Made by a program: the position numbers and the translations under genes. Below, one piece after another: positions 34,798-42,099 of a DNA stretch of 64,000 nucleotides (positions within the stretch are counted from its first letter, which is position 1; each line of letters opens with the position of its first letter). This DNA is from CBDEGU01 sp965238045. GTDB taxonomy: Bacteria; Acidobacteriota; Terriglobia; Bryobacterales; UBA6623. The notes beneath the pieces were generated by a model. That model was not told the origin of the DNA. It worked only from the letters and a program-made list of their open reading frames with translations, and searched no databases. The DNA is taken from contig CBDEGU010000008.1 in the NCBI GenBank assembly GCA_965238045.1, positions 124,001 through 188,000 on the forward strand. The letters are read 5' to 3'.

Positions 34798-35079
34798 ATG
34801 AACGGAGACCCGACACAAGACTTTGTTGAGGCAATCGTCATCGTCCACAGCGATTCGGTGAAGCCCGAAGTCGCCTCCTGGTTTCGCCGGCGAAATTTCC
34901 AAGCCCTGCCCATGCGGGCAGGCTTTCTCATTACCGGTTCAGCCGCGACCTTCGGAGAGGTATTTCATACCGCCATTCAGGGTCGCTCACGGGACCAAGA
35001 GTTACCGGCGCCGGAGGGTATTCGCCACGCCGTCGACCGGATCACGATTCGACAAACCCCAGACTACACGGAGCAATAA
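34798..35079 (+). CDS. small protein resembling a protease propeptide
   Basis: This 93-residue protein has gaggccagg upstream of the ATG. It has no known domain. Its middle part (VKPEVASWFRRRNFQALPMR, then AGFLITGSAATFGEVF) resembles in layout the N-terminal pro-region of the next gene (DFKQATKAAESAGLKLIAES, then RLGFAVAGPAGAYEELTG) and the pro-domains of subtilisin/kumamolisin peptidases. It could be a free propeptide-like chaperone or inhibitor. The gene lies 13 bp before the subtilase gene, on the same strand. Confidence 0.55.
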   Translation: MNGDPTQDFVEAIVIVHSDSVKPEVASWFRRRNFQALPMRAGFLITGSAATFGEVFHTAIQGRSRDQELPAPEGIRHAVDRITIRQTPDYTEQ

Positions 35080-35092
35080 GGAGGTTACCCCC

Positions 35093-36568
35093 ATGCCACT
35101 CCTATTCGAAGCCAAGTCTAACGTTGCTGTGCCGGAAACGATTCACGGCTATGTATCCGTGCGCTCTCAGGGAGGCAAATCTCCCCTCCCGCTCAGATCT
35201 GTACCGAAGAGCGCCAAGAGATATCACGGCAAACCCGCCGATTTCAAACAAGCAACCAAGGCCGCCGAGTCTGCGGGGCTGAAACTGATTGCGGAAAGCC
35301 GTCTAGGCTTTGCCGTGGCAGGGCCGGCGGGAGCCTATGAAGAGCTGACGGGAGGCCGCCTTGTTACAACCGAGCGTCTGCTCTACGCCGAGAGCGGCAA
35401 GCAGCGTTATGTGACGCACATCGATGTCACTGGCGAAGGTCAACCGAAAGCCTGCGGTTGCGCGAAAGCTTCGTCCGCCACTGCCCGTATCGAGGCAGTA
35501 TTGGTCGAACGGCCGCGGTCGTTTCATGGCGTTTCTCCTTCGCCGATTCCGCCCTCGGTCAACAGGTATCACCTGCGCGTACCAGACGACATCTCGGTGG
35601 GGCTCGGCGCCGAAGGGGCGCACCGAGCCGGTCAATTCGGGAACGGCGTTCAGGTGGCCATGGTCGACTCCGGTCAATATGCCCATCCGTTCTTTGCTGC
35701 CCATGGCTACGATGTGCAGCCGGCGGTCGCCATTGTCCCCGGGACGAATCCGGGCACCGACCCGCACGGACACGGTACGGGCGAGTCGGCCAACATTTTC
35801 GCTGTGGCCCCGGGTGCGCAGTTGCTACCCTTTCTCGCATCGAACAACGCCGGCCAACTGGTTGGGGCCATTGCCGGCTTCCTGACGGCTAAGGCGGCAA
35901 ATCCCAGAATCTTGACAAACTCCTGGGGCGGCGACGGTCCTTTCCCGCCGCTTGGTCCGCCGGACCAGTTCGACATCGTCTGGGCCCTGGAGATTCGCGA
36001 CGCCTTTGACCAAGGAATCTTTGTAGTCTTTTCCGCTGGGAACGGACAGTTTACTATCGAGCCTCAAGTGCCGGGCGTGCTGGCCGCGGGCGGCGTTTTC
36101 ATGGAAAACGACTTTGACCTGCGTGCGTCAAACTACACGAGCGGTTACCTAAGTCCGTGGTTTCGCACGCTCATTCCCGATGTCAGCGGGTTAGTCGGCC
36201 TCTTGCCGCGCGCGGCGTACATCATGTTACCTGTGCCCCCGGGCAGCCCAATCGATGTCGGCCGCAGTATGGCAGGCGGATCCGACCCAAGCGACGGCAC
36301 GGGATCCAATGACGGGTGGGCGCTTTTCTCAGGAACCTCCGCCGCGGCACCACAGATCGCCGGCGTCGCCGCACTCGTACTTGGTGCAAGGCCGAATCTA
36401 ACGCCGGGCCAGGTCACTCAGGCGATCACGTCGACCGCTACTGACGTGACCGTGGGCCGCTGCCATCCGCGATTCAACAACCCGGCCCAACCCGGAGTCG
36501 ATGCCGCAACAGGTACGGGACTGGTTAATGCCTCGGCGGCAGTCCAGTTCGCCGTGGACAACTTCTGA
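35093..36568 (+). CDS. S8 (subtilisin-family) serine peptidase
   Basis: This 491-residue protein has an aaggaggtt ribosome binding site. A pro-region fills about residues 1-150; there is no clear signal peptide. The catalytic triad is readable: Asp in VAMVDSGQYAHPF (about 191), His in DPHGHGTGESANIFAVAPGA (about 225) and Ser in FSGTSAAAPQIAGVAALVL (about 413). ILTNSWGGDG holds the oxyanion Asn region. Without a signal, export may depend on another route. It probably forms an operon with the small propeptide-like gene before it. Confidence 0.88.
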   Translation: MPLLFEAKSNVAVPETIHGYVSVRSQGGKSPLPLRSVPKSAKRYHGKPADFKQATKAAESAGLKLIAESRLGFAVAGPAGAYEELTGGRLVTTERLLYAESGKQRYVTHIDVTGEGQPKACGCAKASSATARIEAVLVERPRSFHGVSPSPIPPSVNRYHLRVPDDISVGLGAEGAHRAGQFGNGVQVAMVDSGQYAHPFFAAHGYDVQPAVAIVPGTNPGTDPHGHGTGESANIFAVAPGAQLLPFLASNNAGQLVGAIAGFLTAKAANPRILTNSWGGDGPFPPLGPPDQFDIVWALEIRDAFDQGIFVVFSAGNGQFTIEPQVPGVLAAGGVFMENDFDLRASNYTSGYLSPWFRTLIPDVSGLVGLLPRAAYIMLPVPPGSPIDVGRSMAGGSDPSDGTGSNDGWALFSGTSAAAPQIAGVAALVLGARPNLTPGQVTQAITSTATDVTVGRCHPRFNNPAQPGVDAATGTGLVNASAAVQFAVDNF

Positions 36569-36599
36569 GTGGTGGGAAGGCGTAAAAAGGGAGCACGCG

Positions 36600-36727
36600 G
36601 GAGATCGGGGAAACGGTGGGGTTCGAGGGGGTTAGAGGGACAGGGGTTCGAGGGACGGGGTTCGAGGCAGGTTCGAGGGACAAGGGAGATCGGGAGGGAG
36701 ATCGGGGACGGGAGATCGGGGACGGGA
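36600..36727 (+). repeat. degenerate ggttcgaggg / ggagatcggg tandem repeat
   Basis: The tract changes gradually from ggggttcgagggac units to gggacgggagatc units and runs straight into the left end of MITE copy 3. It follows the subtilase stop codon by 30 bp. Confidence 0.65.
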
Positions 36728-36902
36728 GATCGGGGACGGCTCCCGAACTCCCTTTAGGCGAGGTCGGTGGGAAAAGGAGAGGGAGCCCTTTTCGGACAGA
36801 AAATACAAGTCATGATAAATCAGTGCAGTACAGTATTTCTTGGCCGCCGCCAACACCCGCGTCACGGGGGCATAACGAGGTGTTCGGGAGCTGTCCCCGA
36901 TC
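36728..36902 (-). mobile_element. 175-bp MITE, copy 3 (inverted)
   Basis: It is the reverse complement of the copies at 14796 and 16023, with a 4-bp deletion near the central dyad. The inverted repeats at 36728-36748 and 36882-36902 have one mismatch. It lies in an intergenic region. Confidence 0.87.
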
Positions 36903-37214
36903 TCGTCCCGATCTCGTCATAGCAACACGGCACGATCGTGTCCAGCAGAGCGTTGTCCAAGGGTGCACTACCTGAAGGTGGGGGCTTGCGGGGTTTCTCG
37001 TGGTGCAAATCCCTCTTCTGGCAAGAGGTGGCGGGACATCTGCCTCACCACCAAGTAACGGCTCTCTGAGGCCCTCCCAACACCGTCGGGCGAATCAAGA
37101 ACAAGCCCAGATCAAGACCCTGGCGGCCCTACGATCGGCTAGCTCAACCGAAGCGTTGGTCGCGCCAGCTATTCTCGCATTTGGGCCCGCAGGTAATTGC
37201 CGAGCTCAGCCCGC
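36903..37214. other. intergenic region before the two-component operon, no gene seen
   Basis: No protein, tRNA or known RNA is recognised. A hairpin-prone stretch (ctcttctggcaagag, about 37014) is present but has no T-run. The region ends at the CGTGA box array at 37215. Confidence 0.4.
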
Positions 37215-37275
37215 CGTGACAAACCCGTGACATGATCGTGAAGCGATCGTGAAGCGAGCGGCCTAAAATAGGACC
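37215..37275 (+). promoter_or_regulatory. four CGTGA boxes with 11-bp period and -10 element
   Basis: CGTGAC, CGTGAC, CGTGAA and CGTGAA start at 37215, 37226, 37237 and 37248, exactly 11 bp apart. The last two lie in a perfect 11-bp tandem (gatcgtgaagc). A TAAAAT -10 element is at 37264-37269, 16 bp after the start of the last box, and there is no -35. Direct repeats at 10-11 bp are how OmpR/PhoB-type regulators bind. The expected transcript start coincides with the GTG start codon at 37276, so the mRNA may be leaderless. Confidence 0.75.
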
Positions 37276-39090
37276 GTGAGGTGGGCCGGCAGGCGGACCA
37301 TACCTTTGTTGCTGGCCGCGGCGACATTGCTTCCGATCGCGGCCCTCGGATGGCTGAGTGTGCGCATTCTTGAGCAGGATCGCGCCATCGAGCGCCAGCG
37401 GCGAGCCGAAGACCTAAAGCTGGCGGCTGGGCAACTGGCACTGACGCTGGAGGGCAGGCTCGCCGACATCGAAGATCAACTCGCAAGGGGACAAGGGATT
37501 CAATTCACCGAGGAAGGGTTGGGTCAGGGTGTCCTCTATCAACCGGAAACGATTCAAGTCGGGCACGTCCCCGCGGCTCTGTTCCAAGAGGCTGAAGCTG
37601 TCGAATTTCAGTGCCGTGATTTGTCTGGGGCGGCGAGGAAATACCGTCGCTTTGCGGAGTCACCCGATCCCTCGATTCGTGCCGCGGCGCTCGTGCGTCT
37701 CGGCAGGGTGCTACGCAATCAGAACAATCGCGCAGGCGCGCTTGAGGTCTACGCAAAGTTAGAGCAGTTGGGATCGGTTCCGGTGGGTGGACAGCCCGCG
37801 GAGATGATTGCTCACCAGGTACGGTACCGGCTCTCAGAGAAGCCCGGCGACCGGGACGAATTTCGGCGAGCGCTCTATTCCGGCACGACGCGGATGGATC
37901 GCGCCACCTTTGAGTTCTATCGAGACATGCTGCGAGACTGGGGCGGACCAGCTCCACCGCCGAACGAAGTGGTTCGCGCCGAAGCGGCCATCGCCTTGTG
38001 GAGGCGTTGGAAGGCGGGCGATCTTCCGGCTCGCGGCCGCGAGCTCACCGGCCGCGCCGGCGTACGCACGTTGGCGATCTGGGCGGGCGGACCCGACCAC
38101 CTCGCCGCGCGGCTAGCGACGTTTCCAGAACTCGAAACGATGTTCGGCCCGCTGGGGAAAGCTCAAGAGCTGGAGATCTCCTTCACGGACGGTCCGCAAA
38201 AAGAAGAAACCATCATTTTGACGCCGGGCGAGACGCGGCTTCCCTTCTTGCTGCGGGTTTCGGCGGCTGGTGGGTGGGTTGATGGGAGTGAGTTTGGATC
38301 CGGACGGACCGTACTAATCACTGGGCTGGCTTTTACCTTCGCGCTGATGCTGGCGGCGGCCTACGGCCTGTATCGAGCCACCACGCGGGAAATGGCGCTG
38401 GTGCAACAGCAGGCCAATTTCGTCTCCGCGGTCTCGCACGAGTTCCGAACGCCGCTCACGTCAATGCGCCACCTGACGGAGTTGCTTGCCGCCAACAGGG
38501 TGTCGAGCGAAGAACGGAAGGCGCAGTATTACCAGTTGTTGGCGCATGAGACCGAGCGGTTGCACCACATGGTGGAGAGCCTGCTCAGTTTCGGCCGCAT
38601 GCAGGCCGGCCCGTCTGCATGGCGGCTGGAGCCGGCCGACACGGGTGAACTGGTGCGCGGCGTCGTGGAGGAGTTTCGCCGCGATCCGCGGTCGCGCGGG
38701 CGGGAAGTGGTGTGCGAGGCGGAGGACGATCTTCCGCCGATCCGCGCCGATCGCGAAGCGCTCTCGCGGGCCGTGTCGAATCTGCTCGAGAACGCTGCAA
38801 AGTATTCTGAGCCAGGCGCTCCGATCCGGGTGTTGGCTCGCCGCGCCGGGGATTGGGTTCACATCTCGGTGAAGGACGAGGGCCCTGGCATCCCGCGCGA
38901 GGAACAGAAGAAGTTGTTCGAGAGATTCGTCCGCGGCGATGAAGCGCGGCGCGCGGGAGTCCGCGGCATCGGTGTCGGACTGGCGCTGGTGAAATCGGTG
39001 GCCGAGGCTCATGGCGGCTCGGTGCGGCTTGCCAGCGAGCCCGGCCGCGGCAGCATGTTCACATTGGTGATCCCCAGTCACGAATCCTAA
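37276..39090 (+). CDS. membrane sensor histidine kinase
   Basis: This 604-residue protein has two membrane helices (about residues 8-24 and 340-362), with a periplasmic region of over 300 residues between them. That region has helical TPR-like sequence (RAAALVRLGRVLRNQNNRAG). The kinase core follows: HisKA box SAVSHEFRTPLTSM (phospho-His near residue 388), N box NLLENAAKYSEPGAP, G1 VKDEGPGIP, F box KLFERFVRG and G2 GIGVGLALVKSVAEAHGG. It starts with GTG and shows no ribosome binding site. Its stop overlaps the ATG of the regulator gene (TAATG). Confidence 0.92.
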   Translation: MRWAGRRTIPLLLAAATLLPIAALGWLSVRILEQDRAIERQRRAEDLKLAAGQLALTLEGRLADIEDQLARGQGIQFTEEGLGQGVLYQPETIQVGHVPAALFQEAEAVEFQCRDLSGAARKYRRFAESPDPSIRAAALVRLGRVLRNQNNRAGALEVYAKLEQLGSVPVGGQPAEMIAHQVRYRLSEKPGDRDEFRRALYSGTTRMDRATFEFYRDMLRDWGGPAPPPNEVVRAEAAIALWRRWKAGDLPARGRELTGRAGVRTLAIWAGGPDHLAARLATFPELETMFGPLGKAQELEISFTDGPQKEETIILTPGETRLPFLLRVSAAGGWVDGSEFGSGRTVLITGLAFTFALMLAAAYGLYRATTREMALVQQQANFVSAVSHEFRTPLTSMRHLTELLAANRVSSEERKAQYYQLLAHETERLHHMVESLLSFGRMQAGPSAWRLEPADTGELVRGVVEEFRRDPRSRGREVVCEAEDDLPPIRADREALSRAVSNLLENAAKYSEPGAPIRVLARRAGDWVHISVKDEGPGIPREEQKKLFERFVRGDEARRAGVRGIGVGLALVKSVAEAHGGSVRLASEPGRGSMFTLVIPSHES

Positions 39091-39788
39091 TGTCACGAAT
39101 CCTGATAGTCGAAGACGATTTGGCGATCGCGATCGCGTTGGAAGATGATTTGCGGCTCGAGGGGTATGCGGTTGAGGTTGTGCATGATGGCGAGGCGGCG
39201 AGCAGGCGCGCTCGCGAGACTCTGTTTGATCTGATCCTGCTCGACGTGATGCTGCCGAAGAAGGACGGGTTTGACGTCTGCCGCGAGCTGCGCCGGGCCG
39301 GTGTCTCCTCGGTCATCCTGCTGCTGACCGCGCTCACGCAAGACACCGAAAAGGTGCTCGGGCTCGATTTGGGAGCCGATGATTACGTGACGAAGCCCTA
39401 CAGTCCGAAGGAGCTGCGGGCACGGATCCGGGCCTTACTGCGGCGCGGCCCTCCCCTGGCCGGCCAAGGCGAGGTCATTCGCTTCGGCGAATGCGAGCTG
39501 GATTTTGCGAGAGCGGAACTACGTCGCGCCGGCAAGCCCGTGGCCACTACGCCGCTCGAGTTCAAGCTGCTGGGCCTGTTTGCGCGCCGCCCCGGACGTG
39601 TGCTGACCAGGCGCACTCTGATCGATGAAGCGTGGGGCAAGGAGACGATGATCACCGAGCGCGTGGTCGATAACCAGATCGCGAACCTTCGGAAGAAGAT
39701 CGAGCCTGCTCCGGCCCAGCCGCGTTACCTCAAGAGCGTACGCGGCATTGGATACCGGTTTGATCTCGAAGACGTGACGCAATCGTGA
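39090..39788 (+). CDS. OmpR/PhoB-family response regulator
   Basis: This 232-residue protein has a receiver domain with Asp9/Asp10, the phospho-acceptor Asp52 (LILLDVMLPKKDG), Thr (LLLTALT) and Lys (DDYVTKPYSP). It ends with a winged-helix DNA-binding domain (TPLEFKLLGLFARRPGRVLT to VRGIGYRFD). It is co-translated with the kinase. The CGTGA boxes upstream of the kinase gene and behind this gene are its likely binding sites; one of the latter lies in its own last codons (39773). Confidence 0.93.
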   Translation: MSRILIVEDDLAIAIALEDDLRLEGYAVEVVHDGEAASRRARETLFDLILLDVMLPKKDGFDVCRELRRAGVSSVILLLTALTQDTEKVLGLDLGADDYVTKPYSPKELRARIRALLRRGPPLAGQGEVIRFGECELDFARAELRRAGKPVATTPLEFKLLGLFARRPGRVLTRRTLIDEAWGKETMITERVVDNQIANLRKKIEPAPAQPRYLKSVRGIGYRFDLEDVTQS

Positions 39789-39834
39789 CGTACTCGTGGA
39801 GCGATTATGAACTACGGCGAGTAACCTCGGTCTT
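39773..39834 (+). promoter_or_regulatory. second CGTGA box array and -10, upstream of the PD40 gene
   Basis: CGTGAC (39773), CGTGAC (39784) and CGTGGA (39795) are spaced 11 bp apart, and a weak fourth box, TATGAA, is at 39806. TAACCT at 39822-39827 is again 16 bp after the start of the fourth box. This is the same geometry as at 37215. The transcript would start near 39834, just before the ggaggtgaag ribosome binding site of the next gene. Confidence 0.7.
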
Positions 39835-39846
39835 GGAGGTGAAGAA

Positions 39847-41982
39847 ATGAAACCAATCATTACCACGATCCTGGCCGTGATTCTGGCCGCAATTCTTGTG
39901 GCCGGCGCGCAAACCAACGACGAAGCAAAACGCATGTTCAAGGTCGCCCAGAACGCCGAGGTCGTGGACGGAGACCTCCCGGCGGCAATCGAAGCGTACA
40001 AACAGGTCATTGAGAAAGCTGACAAGGACCGCCCGCTGGCGGCCAAGGCCCTGATGCAAATCGGGCTGTGTCACGAGAAATTGGGCAACTCGGAAGCACG
40101 CAGGGCTTACGAACAGATTATCAGCAGCTATTCGGACCAGCGGGAATTGGCGGCCAAAGCCCAAACGCGGCTTGCCGGTTTGAATGGGCCTTCATCTCCG
40201 GAATCAACTTTCACACTCAAGCGACTGGAATTCCCCCAAGAAGCGAAGGACATGAGTGTCAGCCCCTGGAACGTCAGCGCTGACGGCCGCTACTTCGCCG
40301 CCACGGAGTACGAAACCGGGAACGCGGCCATCGTAGATGCGAAGTCCGGCACCTACAAGGCCGTCACGAAGTACGGAAACTGGGACCAGAAGAACGGATT
40401 TGTCGATGGGGGCGCGATCTCGCGCGACGGAAAGCAGATCGCCTTTTGGCACTACAAATACAGCGCCACGGAAGGCAACTTACGGGTTGTCGGAAGGGAT
40501 GGTAAAGGAGAGCGGACATTGTACCGGGCCAAAGTGCTGGAGCATGGTATCGAGTGGGGCATCCCGATGGACTGGTCGCCGGACGGGAAGCATATCGTCG
40601 TACAGCTCGAGCGCGGCAAGCCAGGCGTCTCGGGGGGAATCACCGACTTTGTCCTGGTTTCCTCGGTCGACGGTTCGGTGCGCGTGATGAAGACTTACCA
40701 AACCAAGCGACGCTACCGGCCCAAGATCATGTTCTCACCGGACGGGCGATTCCTCGCCTATGACTTTCCTCCACGAAAGGAAGTTGTCCACGGTGACATT
40801 TTCGTCCTGCCCTTGAACGGAGGCCCTGAAGTAACGGTGGCGGCCCATCCCGCTCAAGATACTTTCCTCGGCTGGGCGCCGGACGGCAGTATCCTCTTCA
40901 CGAGTGATCGGACCGGCAGCATCGGCTTGCATCGAGTCAAGATTACAAAGGGCAGTCAAGCGGGCGAGCCCGAGTTGTTGCGGCCGAACATCGGAACGGT
41001 CCACCCGCTTGGAATCACGCGAAGTGGTGCGTTCTACTATAGCGAGCGCACTTCCTCCCAGAACGCGTTTATCGCGTCCCTCGATTTCGAGACGGGTAAA
41101 ATCACGGTCCCTCCCCGGCTTTTGACGGAGCGTTTCACCAACTCCTCCTCGACCCCTGCTTGGTCGGCGGACGGACGGCAATTGGTCTACACCCATCATC
41201 GGGGTGACGGAACCCCGGACACCCTTATCATTCGGGCGGACAGCGGCGGCAATGAACGCCAAGTTCTGCCAGCGGTCCGGCTCCGCCGGGGATCTCGGAT
41301 ACGCTGGCACGCGAACGGCGAGTCCCTGCTGGCTTTGGGCGCCAGTGAAACTGAAAGCGGCCTATACCGGATCGACGCAAAGACTGGGGAGGTAGCGCTG
41401 CTCCTGGACCGGTCGAACATAGCTTCTTGGGCGGCAGTAGATTGGACCCCGGACGGAAAGTGGGTATTTGTTGCGGGCGGCGAATCGCGGCGTGCGATCA
41501 TTCGACGGGATGCTGTTTCGGGCGAAGAAAAGATCCTCTACAGGGGCAAGAGTTCGGCTCGAAGTTTCCGAATTTCTCCCGACGGCCGGCAACTGGTTTT
41601 TGTCGCAAGGGCGGCCCAACCGGGAGAGAAGAACGTTCTGCGCCTGCTATCAATCGAGGAAGGCGAGGTCCGCGACCTCTTCAGTCCAAGCAAGACCGAC
41701 GGCGGGTTCGCTTGGGCAGGCTTGGTAACGGCATGGACGCCGGACGGACGCCACATACTCTTCGTGACACAAAAGAACGGAACCAACCCTCCTGGGTTCC
41801 AGCTTTGGACCGTTCCCGTAGACGGGGGTAAGGCGAGCAAGGCGGAGTTAACGATCCGCGGAGGGCCGCTTGAGTTGAACATCCACCCCGACGGCAAGAG
41901 AATCGTCTTCTCCACTCTTGTATCGAAGACCGACTATTGGGTGATGGAGAATTTTCTGCCGACTGTCAGCGCAAGCAAGTAA
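39847..41982 (+). CDS. secreted TPR plus PD40 beta-propeller protein
   Basis: This 711-residue protein has a signal peptide (TTILAVILAAILVAGAQ), then TPR-like helices (AKALMQIGLCHEKLGNSEAR, about residues 78-97), then two sets of PD40/TolB-type blades (for example MDWSPDGKHIVVQ, IMFSPDGRFLAYDFP, VDWTPDGKWVFVAGG and WTPDGRHILFVTQ). Such propellers bind proteins or ligands in the periplasm. The TPR part resembles the sensor region of the neighbouring histidine kinase, and the shared promoter boxes suggest that it belongs to that signalling circuit. A strong ribosome binding site (ggaggtgaag) precedes the ATG. Confidence 0.8.
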   Translation: MKPIITTILAVILAAILVAGAQTNDEAKRMFKVAQNAEVVDGDLPAAIEAYKQVIEKADKDRPLAAKALMQIGLCHEKLGNSEARRAYEQIISSYSDQRELAAKAQTRLAGLNGPSSPESTFTLKRLEFPQEAKDMSVSPWNVSADGRYFAATEYETGNAAIVDAKSGTYKAVTKYGNWDQKNGFVDGGAISRDGKQIAFWHYKYSATEGNLRVVGRDGKGERTLYRAKVLEHGIEWGIPMDWSPDGKHIVVQLERGKPGVSGGITDFVLVSSVDGSVRVMKTYQTKRRYRPKIMFSPDGRFLAYDFPPRKEVVHGDIFVLPLNGGPEVTVAAHPAQDTFLGWAPDGSILFTSDRTGSIGLHRVKITKGSQAGEPELLRPNIGTVHPLGITRSGAFYYSERTSSQNAFIASLDFETGKITVPPRLLTERFTNSSSTPAWSADGRQLVYTHHRGDGTPDTLIIRADSGGNERQVLPAVRLRRGSRIRWHANGESLLALGASETESGLYRIDAKTGEVALLLDRSNIASWAAVDWTPDGKWVFVAGGESRRAIIRRDAVSGEEKILYRGKSSARSFRISPDGRQLVFVARAAQPGEKNVLRLLSIEEGEVRDLFSPSKTDGGFAWAGLVTAWTPDGRHILFVTQKNGTNPPGFQLWTVPVDGGKASKAELTIRGGPLELNIHPDGKRIVFSTLVSKTDYWVMENFLPTVSASK

Positions 41983-42099
41983 TGCTGTTGTTGCTCGCCG
42001 AGCCAGCAATGAATCGTATGCACAACCGCGGAGGAGTTATGGTCTTATTCTGTCAAGTCAGAGCAGACCACGATCGGCCGCGGATCCGAAGAGGAATCA

